The notes under the pieces: model-generated | The model's database searches: none | Told to the model about the DNA's origin: nothing | The model's input: the letters and a program-made list of their open reading frames with translations, nothing else | NCBI RefSeq assembly: GCF_000337815.1 | Contig: NZ_AOLN01000011.1 | Location: forward strand, 496,001 to 560,000 | Length of the DNA: 64,000 bases | Source of the DNA: Haloferax mucosum ATCC BAA-1512 | Lineage (GTDB): Archaea > Halobacteriota > Halobacteria > Halobacteriales > Haloferacaceae | Direction: 5' to 3' | Position numbers and translations under genes: made by a program | Shown: positions 45,026 through 52,313 of the stretch, in pieces | Position numbering within the stretch: position 1 is the first letter of the stretch | Layout: each line of letters begins with the position of its first letter

Positions 45026-45079
45026 TCGACTGCCGTCTTTCAGTTCTCTGGTTCGACTGCCGTCTTTCGGTTCTCTGGT
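45026..45079. repeat. Tandem duplication of a 27-base unit
   Basis: Units 45026-45052 and 45053-45079 differ at one position. They lie between lipA and E1 alpha, about 50 bases past the lipA stop on the minus strand. Twenty-seven bases keeps frame, so a spurious minus-strand ORF shows a nine-residue repeat (RTREPKDGS / RTRELKDGS), but no gene is supported. The rest of 44787-45128 is non-coding, with an AT-rich patch near 44830-44940. Confidence 0.7.
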
Positions 45080-45128
45080 CCGACGGCGTTCCAGTGTTGT
45101 TGGTGGTGCGGTGTTGATTCTCTGGTCG

Positions 45129-46064
45129 TTACTGACCCGCCGCCGCACGCGCAGTCTGTCGCGCTTCTTCGACGCTCGTCCCCTCGCGGAGGAGTGCATC
45201 GACGAACAGTTCACCGGCTTTGTACGACGACCTGACCATCGGGCCGGACGCGCAGTAGAGGAAGCCGAGTTCCTCCTCGGCGACTTCTCGCCATGTGTCG
45301 AACGCGTCCGGGTGGACGTACTCGAACACGTCGAGGTGACTCCGCGACGGTTGGAGGTACTGGCCGAACGTCACGATGTCCACGTCGGCCTCGCGGAGGT
45401 CCGAGAGCGTCTGGTACACCTCGTGAGCGTACTCGCCGAGACCGAGCATAATCGAGGTTTTCGTGTGAATGTCGGACTCGTCTGTCACTTGCTGGAGCAC
45501 CGACAGAGATTGTTTGTAACCCGCGCGACGGTCGCGGACCGGCCACTGGAGTCGTTCGACCGTCTCGATATTGTGAGCGATGACGTCGGGACCGGCATCG
45601 ATTATCTTTCGGACGTGTTCTGGCTCGCCTTGGAAGTCTGGAATCAACACTTCGACGAGGATGCCCGGGTCGCGGCGTTTGATCTCTCGAATCGTCTCCG
45701 CGAAGTGGCCCGCACCTTGGTCCGGCAGGTCGTCGCGGTCCACAGAGGTCAACACGACGTAATCGAGGCCGATTTCGGCGACTGCGTCTGCGACGTTCGC
45801 CGGTTCGTCTGGGTCGAGCGGCTCCATGCCGCCCGTCGTCACGTCACAGAAGTTGCAACCGCGCGAGCATCGGTCGCCCATCAGCATGAACGTCGCCGTC
45901 CCCGGCCCGTTTTCACCGCTCCAACACTCGCCGAGGTTCGGGCAGTTGGCCTCCTCACAGACGGTGTGGAGGTCGCGGTCCCGGAGCGTGGATTTGATAT
46001 CGGTGAAACGCCGGCCGGATGGCGGTCGCATCTTCAACCAGTCTGGCTTCCGCCGCGTGCGCAT
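45129..46064 (-). CDS. lipA: Lipoyl synthase LipA
   Basis: A 311-residue radical SAM enzyme that inserts two sulfurs into octanoyl groups on E2 or related proteins. The auxiliary cluster Cys36, Cys41 and Cys47 (CEEANCPNLGEC) and radical SAM Cys66, Cys70 and Cys73 (CSRGCNFC) are all visible. The terminal Ser-rich motif is represented by SGPMVRSSYKAGELF. It lies upstream of the 2-oxoacid dehydrogenase operon on the same strand, with a 409-base gap and separate promoter. This linkage matches its role in making the E2 cofactor. Confidence 0.96.
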   Translation of the reverse strand: MRTRRKPDWLKMRPPSGRRFTDIKSTLRDRDLHTVCEEANCPNLGECWSGENGPGTATFMLMGDRCSRGCNFCDVTTGGMEPLDPDEPANVADAVAEIGLDYVVLTSVDRDDLPDQGAGHFAETIREIKRRDPGILVEVLIPDFQGEPEHVRKIIDAGPDVIAHNIETVERLQWPVRDRRAGYKQSLSVLQQVTDESDIHTKTSIMLGLGEYAHEVYQTLSDLREADVDIVTFGQYLQPSRSHLDVFEYVHPDAFDTWREVAEEELGFLYCASGPMVRSSYKAGELFVDALLREGTSVEEARQTARAAAGQ

Positions 46065-46338
46065 GGTCAGTCAGTTTCGGGGCAACCGGGAAAAAACGTG
46101 AGGGTAAGCGTAGCGTCAGCCTCCCGACAGTGAAACGTCGTGGACCGAGCACCCGACCGCAACGGCGGCACACGAAATCGACGGCCTGCGACGGGTTGCC
46201 CCGTGTTATCACTGCTTGTCAAAAATCGGTCAAACGGACACTATAATCACGAAAAAGAAAACGTATGGTTCGAATATATCATCTCTTTCCATCATCGTGC
46301 ATGTACAACCGTGCAAGATGTATCATGAAACTGAAAAA

Positions 46339-46345
46339 CTTATAC
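46339..46345 (+). promoter_or_regulatory. TATA box of the 35-residue micro-protein gene
   Basis: CTTATAC lies 24-30 bases before ATG 46369, correct for a leaderless transcript. Confidence 0.5.
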
Positions 46346-46368
46346 GCGAGTAAAGATTTAGAACAGGT

Positions 46369-46476
46369 ATGAACTGGAAACACCGCCGCGACCTGTCGAA
46401 GGTCGAATCGAAGAAGAAAGAGGCCACCGCGGGAACGAACTGGTCGTTCATCGCCGCGCTCGCCGTCGCCGCGTAA
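46369..46476 (+). CDS. Micro-protein, 35 aa, basic N-terminus and hydrophobic C-terminus
   Basis: MNWKHRRDLSKVESKKKEAT continues as AGTNWSFIAALAVAA. The N-terminal half is strongly basic and helical, the C-terminal half hydrophobic. It could be a small membrane-associated peptide. Support comes from the well-placed TATA box and haloarchaeal GC-ending codons after an AT-rich intergenic region. It is followed 175 bases later by the helicase gene. Function unknown. Confidence 0.5.
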   Translation: MNWKHRRDLSKVESKKKEATAGTNWSFIAALAVAA

Positions 46477-46650
46477 GCCGCTTTCCCACCGCTTTCGGTC
46501 CCACTCGCCCCGGCTCTCTTTTGTACTTTTCACCCAGTGAGCGACCGCGTTGGATGGAGAAACGCCTTTCCCCCCGGACGACTCGGCTTCGTGTATGACG
46601 CTCGTCTTCGCCTCGCTTCCGGCATCGACACACACCCGGGGGTGCGCTTC

Positions 46651-48990
46651 GTGAAAGTCTCCGAGGCGGTCCCCGAGTTCGCCGATGCGTTCGGATTCGA
46701 GGAGTTCAACAGGATGCAACGGGAGGCTCTGTCCGCCATCCTCGACACCGACCACAACGTCGTCGCCTCCGCGCCCACCGCCAGCGGGAAGACGGCGCTC
46801 GCCGAACTCGCCATCTGCCGGACGCTCCGTGACGAGGGGACGGCGCTTTTTATCGCACCGTTGCGCGCGCTGACGACCGAGAAGGAGTCCGAGTGGGAGC
46901 GCTTCGAAGACCTCGGCTACTCGGTCTACGTCGTCACCGGCGAACGTGATTTGAACCCGCGTCGCGCCGCGCGCGCCGACATCCTCGTCATGACGCCCGA
47001 AAAGACCGACTCGGCGACTCGCAAACACGATTCCGCGCGGTACTCCTTTATCGAGGATGTCGATTGCGTCGTCATCGACGAGGTCCACCTGCTCGATTCG
47101 GAGACCCGCGGCGGCGTCCTCGAAGTGACCGTTTCGCGGATGCGACGCATCTGTGACCCTCGAATCGTCGCGCTCTCTGCGACCATGCCGAACATCGACG
47201 ACGTGGCCGCGTGGCTCGACGCGCCCGACGAGACGACCTTCGAGTTCGGCGACGACTACCGTCCCGTGGACCTCCACGCGGGGGTCAAAACCTACACCCA
47301 CGGCGAGAACTCCTTCGCCGACAAGTACCGCCGACTCTACCGGGCGTTCGACCTCGCGGAGCCGCATATCCGCGACGGCGGCCAGTCACTCGTCTTCGTC
47401 TCCTCGCGGCAGGACGCGGTTCGCGCCGCCGCCAAAGCCCGCGACGAACTCGCCAAACGCGACGTTCCAATCGGTGCCCGCGGAGACTACGACTTCCACA
47501 ACGAGACCAAAGAACTGAGCAACGACTCGCTTCGGAAGGGCGTCCTCGACGGCGTCGGATTCCACCACGCAGGTCTCGCCCGCGACGACCGCGAAGCCGT
47601 CGAGGAGTGGTTCAAAGAGGGCAAGATTCAGCTTCTCTTTTCCACCTCGACGCTCGCGTGGGGCGTGAACCTCCCCGCCCGCTGTGTCGTCATCCGCGAT
47701 ACGAAACACCACGACCCGCTCGAAGGCGAGGTCGATATCTCGCCGCTCGACATCCTCCAGATGCTCGGACGGGCGGGTCGCCCCGGCTACGACGACGTCG
47801 GCTACGGTTGGGTCGTCTGCGACCACGCAGACCAGAACAAGTATCGCCGCCTGCTCCGCGAGGGCAAGGAAATCGAATCACGACTCGCCGAAGACCTCGA
47901 TTCGCACCTCAACGCCGAGATTGCGATGGGGACCATCCGCGACCTCGACGACGTGCTGTCGTGGTTGGAGACGACGTTCTACTACCGCCGGGCGCAGTCG
48001 AACCCGGCGGCCTACGACTTCGAAGACCTCCGCGAGCGCGTCCGCGACGTGCTCGACCGACTGGTCTCTCGCGGCTTCGTCGAGATGGACGACGACCTCG
48101 CTATCGACGCGACCGCGCTGGGTCGGCTCACCTCGAAATACTACCTTCGATTGGGGACCGCAACCCGCTTTTCGACGCTCGCAAACCGCGACCGAATCTC
48201 CGCGGACGACATCCTCGAAACGGTCGCCGGTGCGGCAGACTTCCGGCAGGTGTCGGCCCGCCAGTCCGAGGTCGATGCCGTCGATTCCGTCCTGACCGGC
48301 GTCTCGACCGAACTCGAAGACGGCCCACGAAAGGTACTCGCCATTCTCCACGCCAGCATGGCGAACTCGACGCCGAGCGAACTCAGAAGCGACGCGTGGG
48401 TCATCAGACAGAACGCGCTTCGCTTGCTCTCTGCGCTCCGCGAGTTCCTCGACACCTTCGCTGACGCTCGCGCGGCCAACCTCGCAAAGCGCGTCGAAGC
48501 ACGCGTCGAACACGGTGTCAGTAGTGATGCCGCGGCGCTCACGGCGGTTGACGGTATCGGCCCCGGACGCGCCCGCAAACTTGCGACGGGAGGGATTTCT
48601 GCCCCGGCCGACGTGCTCGACGCCGGCGTGAAAGAACTCACTCGCGCGGGACTCTCGAAGGGTGTCGCCGAGCGCGTCATCAAGAGCGCGAAGAACCTTC
48701 CAGCACCCGAAATCGACTGGGGCGACTTCCCCGACTCGGTCGGCCGCGGCGAGAGCGACATGCACGACATCCGCGTCACGAACGGCGGCGGCGGCGGTTC
48801 TATCGGGGTTCGTGTCACCGTCAACGACGTCGAGATGTCGGCGAAAACGTGTTACCTCTCCGACGACGTGACCGTCCCTGTCGGCGTCTTCGGCGCAAAA
48901 GACGACCAACTGGAGTTCGTCGTGGAAGTGACGTTCCCCGACCTGCCACTGCTCCCGATTCGGGAGTCGCGGACGGTTCGGGTGACGTAG
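46651..48990 (+). CDS. Hel308-like superfamily 2 DNA helicase
   Basis: A 779-residue Ski2-class helicase with motif I APTASGKT (residues 41-48), DEVH box (VVIDEVHLL), motif III ALSATMPN, motif VI LQMLGRAGRPG and a ratchet/helix-hairpin-helix region with VDGIGPGRARKLA. C-terminal beta-rich domain about 700-779. Likely role is restart of blocked replication forks. Start: GTG 46651 gives the Hel308 N-terminus (KVSEAVPEFADAFGF); GTG 46642 is also possible. It lacks the usual Hel308 winged-helix labels that I could verify by eye, so the exact subfamily is inferred. Confidence 0.9.
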   Translation: MKVSEAVPEFADAFGFEEFNRMQREALSAILDTDHNVVASAPTASGKTALAELAICRTLRDEGTALFIAPLRALTTEKESEWERFEDLGYSVYVVTGERDLNPRRAARADILVMTPEKTDSATRKHDSARYSFIEDVDCVVIDEVHLLDSETRGGVLEVTVSRMRRICDPRIVALSATMPNIDDVAAWLDAPDETTFEFGDDYRPVDLHAGVKTYTHGENSFADKYRRLYRAFDLAEPHIRDGGQSLVFVSSRQDAVRAAAKARDELAKRDVPIGARGDYDFHNETKELSNDSLRKGVLDGVGFHHAGLARDDREAVEEWFKEGKIQLLFSTSTLAWGVNLPARCVVIRDTKHHDPLEGEVDISPLDILQMLGRAGRPGYDDVGYGWVVCDHADQNKYRRLLREGKEIESRLAEDLDSHLNAEIAMGTIRDLDDVLSWLETTFYYRRAQSNPAAYDFEDLRERVRDVLDRLVSRGFVEMDDDLAIDATALGRLTSKYYLRLGTATRFSTLANRDRISADDILETVAGAADFRQVSARQSEVDAVDSVLTGVSTELEDGPRKVLAILHASMANSTPSELRSDAWVIRQNALRLLSALREFLDTFADARAANLAKRVEARVEHGVSSDAAALTAVDGIGPGRARKLATGGISAPADVLDAGVKELTRAGLSKGVAERVIKSAKNLPAPEIDWGDFPDSVGRGESDMHDIRVTNGGGGGSIGVRVTVNDVEMSAKTCYLSDDVTVPVGVFGAKDDQLEFVVEVTFPDLPLLPIRESRTVRVT

Positions 48991-49120
48991 GTCTTAGAGC
49001 GTCAGTCCGATTCTACCTTTAGTGAATGACGCTTCTAGCCTGCGCTTTCGAACCAGTGATTTATCCGCTCTGTCGGTTGGTATGGGGAAGAATTATATCT
49101 ATCAAGTCCGAAGTAAAAGC

Positions 49121-49405
49121 TGTACCAACACACAGGGCGGTGGGTGTTTATCCTACCGCGCTTCTACTCGTCTTTTACCAGTCGGTCTGTTCGGCTCTCA
49201 CCTTACAATCCGGGAAGTGTACAATTCTTTATATATTGTGGATTCACAGATAGTTAGCACGAATGAAATCGAAATTTTGCGTTCCGTAGTGGCCTTCAGA
49301 CACATTCTGTCTGCTCAACTACAGGAACATATTTTTATGCCTGAGTACCGTATTGTCTAGTGGGTGACTAATCGTGGTTGCCCACCGACCATGTGTGTTG
49401 GTACA
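49121..49405. mobile_element. MITE-like element with imperfect inverted terminal repeats
   Basis: The left end TGTACCAACACACAGGGCGG and the reverse complement of the right end share 14 perfect terminal bases (49121-49134 with 49392-49405). After one inserted base, 9 of the next 10 also match (to 49144 and 49381). The element starts TG and ends CA. The interior is AT-rich and non-coding. No clear target-site duplication flanks it, so age or identity is uncertain. Confidence 0.5.
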
Positions 49406-49528
49406 CTCATGGGACTGAAGTTCATTGCAGTGACGCTGACCATCGCGGTTAGACTGATGCAACTGCGGAACTTGGACTAATGTCCTCGACCCGGCAATCG
49501 CAAGAGACCCGGTAATTGGCAAGTAGCT

Positions 49529-49545
49529 GGGGGCAACTTGCCCCC
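49529..49545. repeat. Perfect palindrome of 17 bases
   Basis: GGGGGCAA (49529-49536) and TTGCCCCC (49538-49545) surround a single base. It is GC-rich within an AT-rich region and could be a protein site or form a short hairpin. Confidence 0.5.
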
Positions 49546-49597
49546 TGCTCAAAAGAGTGTGCCTGCATCTCGGAAATGGTCGGCAACGAAGTGACGA

Positions 49598-49627
49598 CAG
49601 CCCCGATCTTTCGTCGGTTCGGGGCTG
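49598..49627. terminator. GC-rich hairpin downstream of the HAD gene
   Basis: CAGCCCCGA (49598-49606) and TCGGGGCTG (49619-49627) form a perfect nine-pair stem with a 12-base loop. On the plus strand it is followed by ATTTT. It lies 29 bases beyond the 3' end of the minus-strand HAD gene. It may end transcription from either side. Confidence 0.5.
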
Positions 49628-49655
49628 ATTTTCACCGAGTGCGTCTCTACTCGGT

Positions 49656-50309
49656 TCACTCGTCCTCGCCGAGCAACGCCGCCCGCAACTCCTCCGGCCC
49701 GTCTACGATTTCATCCGCCAGCGACAGGTCCAACGCCGCGTTGTGGTCGATGCGGTAGGCGATGGTGTACGCACCCGACCGCACGGCCGATTCGATGCCG
49801 TTTATCGAGTCCTCGACGACGACGCAGTCTTCGGGTGCGACGCCGAGTTCTGCGGCGGCGTGCTCGTAGATGTGGGGTTCCGGCTTTCCGGGCTTGTCGA
49901 TGTCGTCGGCGGAGAGCACGAGGTCGAGCGGGTCGAGGTCGAATCGCTCGCGGACGGTCGAAATCCAGGCCTGTGGAGCCGAAGAAACGATAGCGACCAC
50001 TTTTCCCGCCGTGCGGAGGTCCGAAAAGAGTGCTTCCGCACCGTCCATCAAGACGACGTTCTCGCCGTAGAGTTCCTCGGCGTTTTCGTGGTACGCCGCG
50101 ACGAACTCGTCTTTCGAGACGGTGGTTCCGTACGTCTCGTCGAGGTAGTCGTATATCTCGCGGAAGTTCATGCCCGTGATTTCCTCGTGGGCCGGGTCGC
50201 CGTCTTCGATGGCCTCGGCGAACACCCAGTCGTCCTCGAAAGCATGCCAGTACTGCTCCGAGTCAACCAACACGCCATCCATGTCGAACAGCACGACGCT
50301 CGCGTCCAT
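49656..50309 (-). CDS. HAD-superfamily hydrolase (beta-phosphoglucomutase-like subgroup)
   Basis: A 217-residue phosphatase or phosphomutase. Motif I is VLFDMDGVLVDSE (nucleophile D9, acid D11), motif II AIVSSAPQAW, motif III Lys in DDIDKPGKPEP and motif IV CVVVEDSINGIESAVRSG. The cap domain lies between motifs I and II, which gives subfamily I specificity. The likely substrate is a phosphorylated sugar or a toxic phospho-ester, not determinable. Start ATG 50309; monocistronic. Confidence 0.92.
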   Translation of the reverse strand: MDASVVLFDMDGVLVDSEQYWHAFEDDWVFAEAIEDGDPAHEEITGMNFREIYDYLDETYGTTVSKDEFVAAYHENAEELYGENVVLMDGAEALFSDLRTAGKVVAIVSSAPQAWISTVRERFDLDPLDLVLSADDIDKPGKPEPHIYEHAAAELGVAPEDCVVVEDSINGIESAVRSGAYTIAYRIDHNAALDLSLADEIVDGPEELRAALLGEDE

Positions 50310-50447
50310 GGTTTGCCCTCCACAGCGCCCGACCAAAGGCCTTCGTGCCGCGGCATGGCTCAGCCCACCCACCAACCCATCTATCCGCTTTCGTACGTCA
50401 ACCTTCGCGCGTAGGTTCAACTCGGAGTGCGGGACCACGTCCGACGC

Positions 50448-51179
50448 ATGGAATCCATCCGAATCTTCGCTGGCGATTGTACCGTCACGTTCGAAGGCAC
50501 CCGCGACCGGACTCAACGCGGCCGTGTCGTCGTCGTGGTCAAGCCGGACCGAACCGTGCTCGTCCACGACGTCTCCGGCTACCAACCCGTCGCGTGGCTC
50601 ACCCGCGCCGACTCGCTGACCGTCGAATCCGGACCGAGGTCGTTTGGTCTCGTCGCCCGCGCGGGCGAGCAAGTCCTCACCGTCGAATCGAACGACGTGA
50701 CCGGCCGTGCCGAGTACCCCGCCAGCGAGGCTGGCATTCCGGTCGGCGCACACCCCGAAACCGGTGAGCCGCTGGTTCGAACGAACGGTGCGGTCGTCGG
50801 TCTCGACTCGGGAACTGAGTTCCGCCTCCCAGCCGGTGCAATCGTCCTCGATTCGACGTGCGACGACTGCGGACTTCCCCTGATGCGCGTCGAGCGCGGG
50901 GCGGCCTTCGAGGTCTGTATCGACCGCCAGTGCGACCCGCTCGACGACCGCGTTCGAGACCGGTTCGACGGCGACTGGCACTGTCCAGACTGCGGGTCGC
51001 CGATGCGAATCATCCGGCGGAACGGCCGCCTCTTGGCCGGCTGTGACGCGTATCCTGAGTGCGAGACCGCGTTTTCGATTCCGGCGGGTGTGGTCGCGGC
51101 CGACTGCGACTGCGGACTCCCGATATTCGAGACGGGTCGCGGCCGGCGGTGTCTCGACTCGACCTGCGAACACAGCTAA
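50448..51179 (+). CDS. NucS N-terminal-like domain fused to topoisomerase-type zinc fingers
   Basis: A 243-residue protein. Residues 1-110 resemble the N-terminal domain of NucS/EndoMS (ESIRIFAGDCTVTFEGTRDR through VLVHDVSGYQPVAWLTR). After VVLDST-like linker residues come three Cys modules: CDDCGLPLMRVE, CPDCGSPMRIIRRNGRLLAG with CDAYPEC, and CDCGLPIFETGRG with a final Cys pair. These are like topoisomerase C4 fingers. The NucS nuclease domain with its catalytic Asp/Glu/Lys is absent. It is upstream of endA and trpS on the same strand, so it may bind DNA or RNA. Confidence 0.82.
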   Translation: MESIRIFAGDCTVTFEGTRDRTQRGRVVVVVKPDRTVLVHDVSGYQPVAWLTRADSLTVESGPRSFGLVARAGEQVLTVESNDVTGRAEYPASEAGIPVGAHPETGEPLVRTNGAVVGLDSGTEFRLPAGAIVLDSTCDDCGLPLMRVERGAAFEVCIDRQCDPLDDRVRDRFDGDWHCPDCGSPMRIIRRNGRLLAGCDAYPECETAFSIPAGVVAADCDCGLPIFETGRGRRCLDSTCEHS

Positions 51180-51248
51180 CCGAGACGTATTGGAACCTGC
51201 GCTGTCGGCATCGCAGTCCCTTTGTCGTCGGGACGCCCCGATTCGGGT

Positions 51249-52313
51249 ATGCAAGGACGCCTCGAAGACGGTGTCGTCCACCTCCCGGGCGACGCCCGAC
51301 AGCGGTTCCACGACTCGCGCGGATACGGGAGACCGACCGGCGGCAACGACCTCGACGTCGCGCCCGTCGAGGCCGCACACCTGCTCTCGCGCGGCGACAT
51401 CGACGGCGTGGACGGGATGGGCCTGCGCGAACTCCTCGCGCGCACTGGCACGACGCTCGGTTTCGTCGTCTACAAAGACCTCCGCGACCGCGGGTTCTAC
51501 CTCTCGCCCGCCCGCGACGACTGGCCCGGCGTCGCCGACGCCGAGGGCGCTGACTTCCTCGTCTACCCCCGCGGCAAGGGACCGTGGGATGGCGACGTCG
51601 AATATCGGATGCGAGTCGTCGGCGAGCGACAGCCGATTCCCGTCGATTCGCTCGGCGATGTCGCCGAGCAAAGCTCGGCGGCCCGCCGGACGGATTCCGG
51701 AGACGTGGTGCTCGCCATCGTTGACGAAGACGGCGACCTGACGTACTTCGACACCGGCGACTACGCTCCCGACGGGACCGCCTTCGAGGACTTCCCCACC
51801 GGTCTCGACGCCGAACTCCTCTCGGACCGCGCGCTCGTGTGGGATGGCGTGGACCGCCTCTATCAGGGCGGCTTTTTCGGTCAGCGCCTCTACGGCCGCA
51901 ACGCCGACAGCGGCCCGCTTCAACTGTCGCTTCTCGAAGCCGCGTATCTCGCCCGACAGGACGTGCTCGCCATCGACGAGGCCGACGTAATATCCTGCGG
52001 TCACGACGTCGAAGGTGAGCGATTCGACCGCAGGCTTGCGGTTTACGCCTCGCTCAGAGAGATGCAGACGGTTCCGAAAAGCGGCTTCAAGTTCGGGTCT
52101 GACTTCCGCGTCTACACCGACTTCGAGACGGTAGACGACCTCTCACACTCCGAGTTCCTCGTGCGCGTGGTCACGCCCGACCACACGTTCGTCCCGCGTG
52201 ACCTCTCGTTGGACGTTCGACTCGCTGGCGGTGTCCGCAAGCGAATGGTTTTTGCGCTGACCGATGCCAACGGAGAGATAGACTGGCTTTCGGTCAGTCG
52301 GCTCACGCCATGA
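51249..52313 (+). CDS. endA: tRNA-splicing endonuclease EndA
   Basis: A 354-residue two-repeat archaeal tRNA-intron lyase that cuts bulge-helix-bulge sites in pre-tRNA. Only the second repeat is catalytic, with Tyr in FRVYTDFE, His in LSHSEFLVRVV and Lys in GVRKRMVFAL. The first half is the structural repeat (VVYKDLRDRGFYLSPARDD). ATG 51249 removes nine upstream residues of non-family sequence. Its end overlaps trpS by four bases (ATGA), coupling the two tRNA-related genes. Confidence 0.95.
   Translation: MQGRLEDGVVHLPGDARQRFHDSRGYGRPTGGNDLDVAPVEAAHLLSRGDIDGVDGMGLRELLARTGTTLGFVVYKDLRDRGFYLSPARDDWPGVADAEGADFLVYPRGKGPWDGDVEYRMRVVGERQPIPVDSLGDVAEQSSAARRTDSGDVVLAIVDEDGDLTYFDTGDYAPDGTAFEDFPTGLDAELLSDRALVWDGVDRLYQGGFFGQRLYGRNADSGPLQLSLLEAAYLARQDVLAIDEADVISCGHDVEGERFDRRLAVYASLREMQTVPKSGFKFGSDFRVYTDFETVDDLSHSEFLVRVVTPDHTFVPRDLSLDVRLAGGVRKRMVFALTDANGEIDWLSVSRLTP

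Larger units (their letters stand above)
48991..49655. other. AT-rich gap of 665 bases without a convincing gene
   Basis: Short ORFs here (for example 49022-49360) have codon use and composition unlike haloarchaeal proteins. The stretch holds a 285-base element with inverted terminal repeats (49121-49405), a palindrome at 49529-49545 and a hairpin at 49598-49627. A 29-codon ORF at 49391 (MCVGTLMGLKFIAVTLTIAV) overlaps the right repeat and is not supported. No tRNA or known ncRNA was found. Confidence 0.6.

Noticed and set aside
44903-45214. Minus-strand ORF with nine-residue repeats (RTREPKDGS)
   Set aside because: It overlaps the lipA 3' end in another frame and derives from a 27-base tandem duplication; no start signal or family.
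46265-46369. 34-codon ORF with a TATA-like CTATAAT upstream
   Set aside because: The product (MVRIYHLFPSSCMYNRARCI...) is basic with AT-rich codons, unlike haloarchaeal proteins, and it covers the promoter of the better-supported 35-residue gene.
49022-49360. 112-codon ORF in the AT-rich gap
   Set aside because: Composition is not acidic, codon use is unlike neighbouring genes, it runs across the left repeat of the MITE-like element, and no domain is visible.
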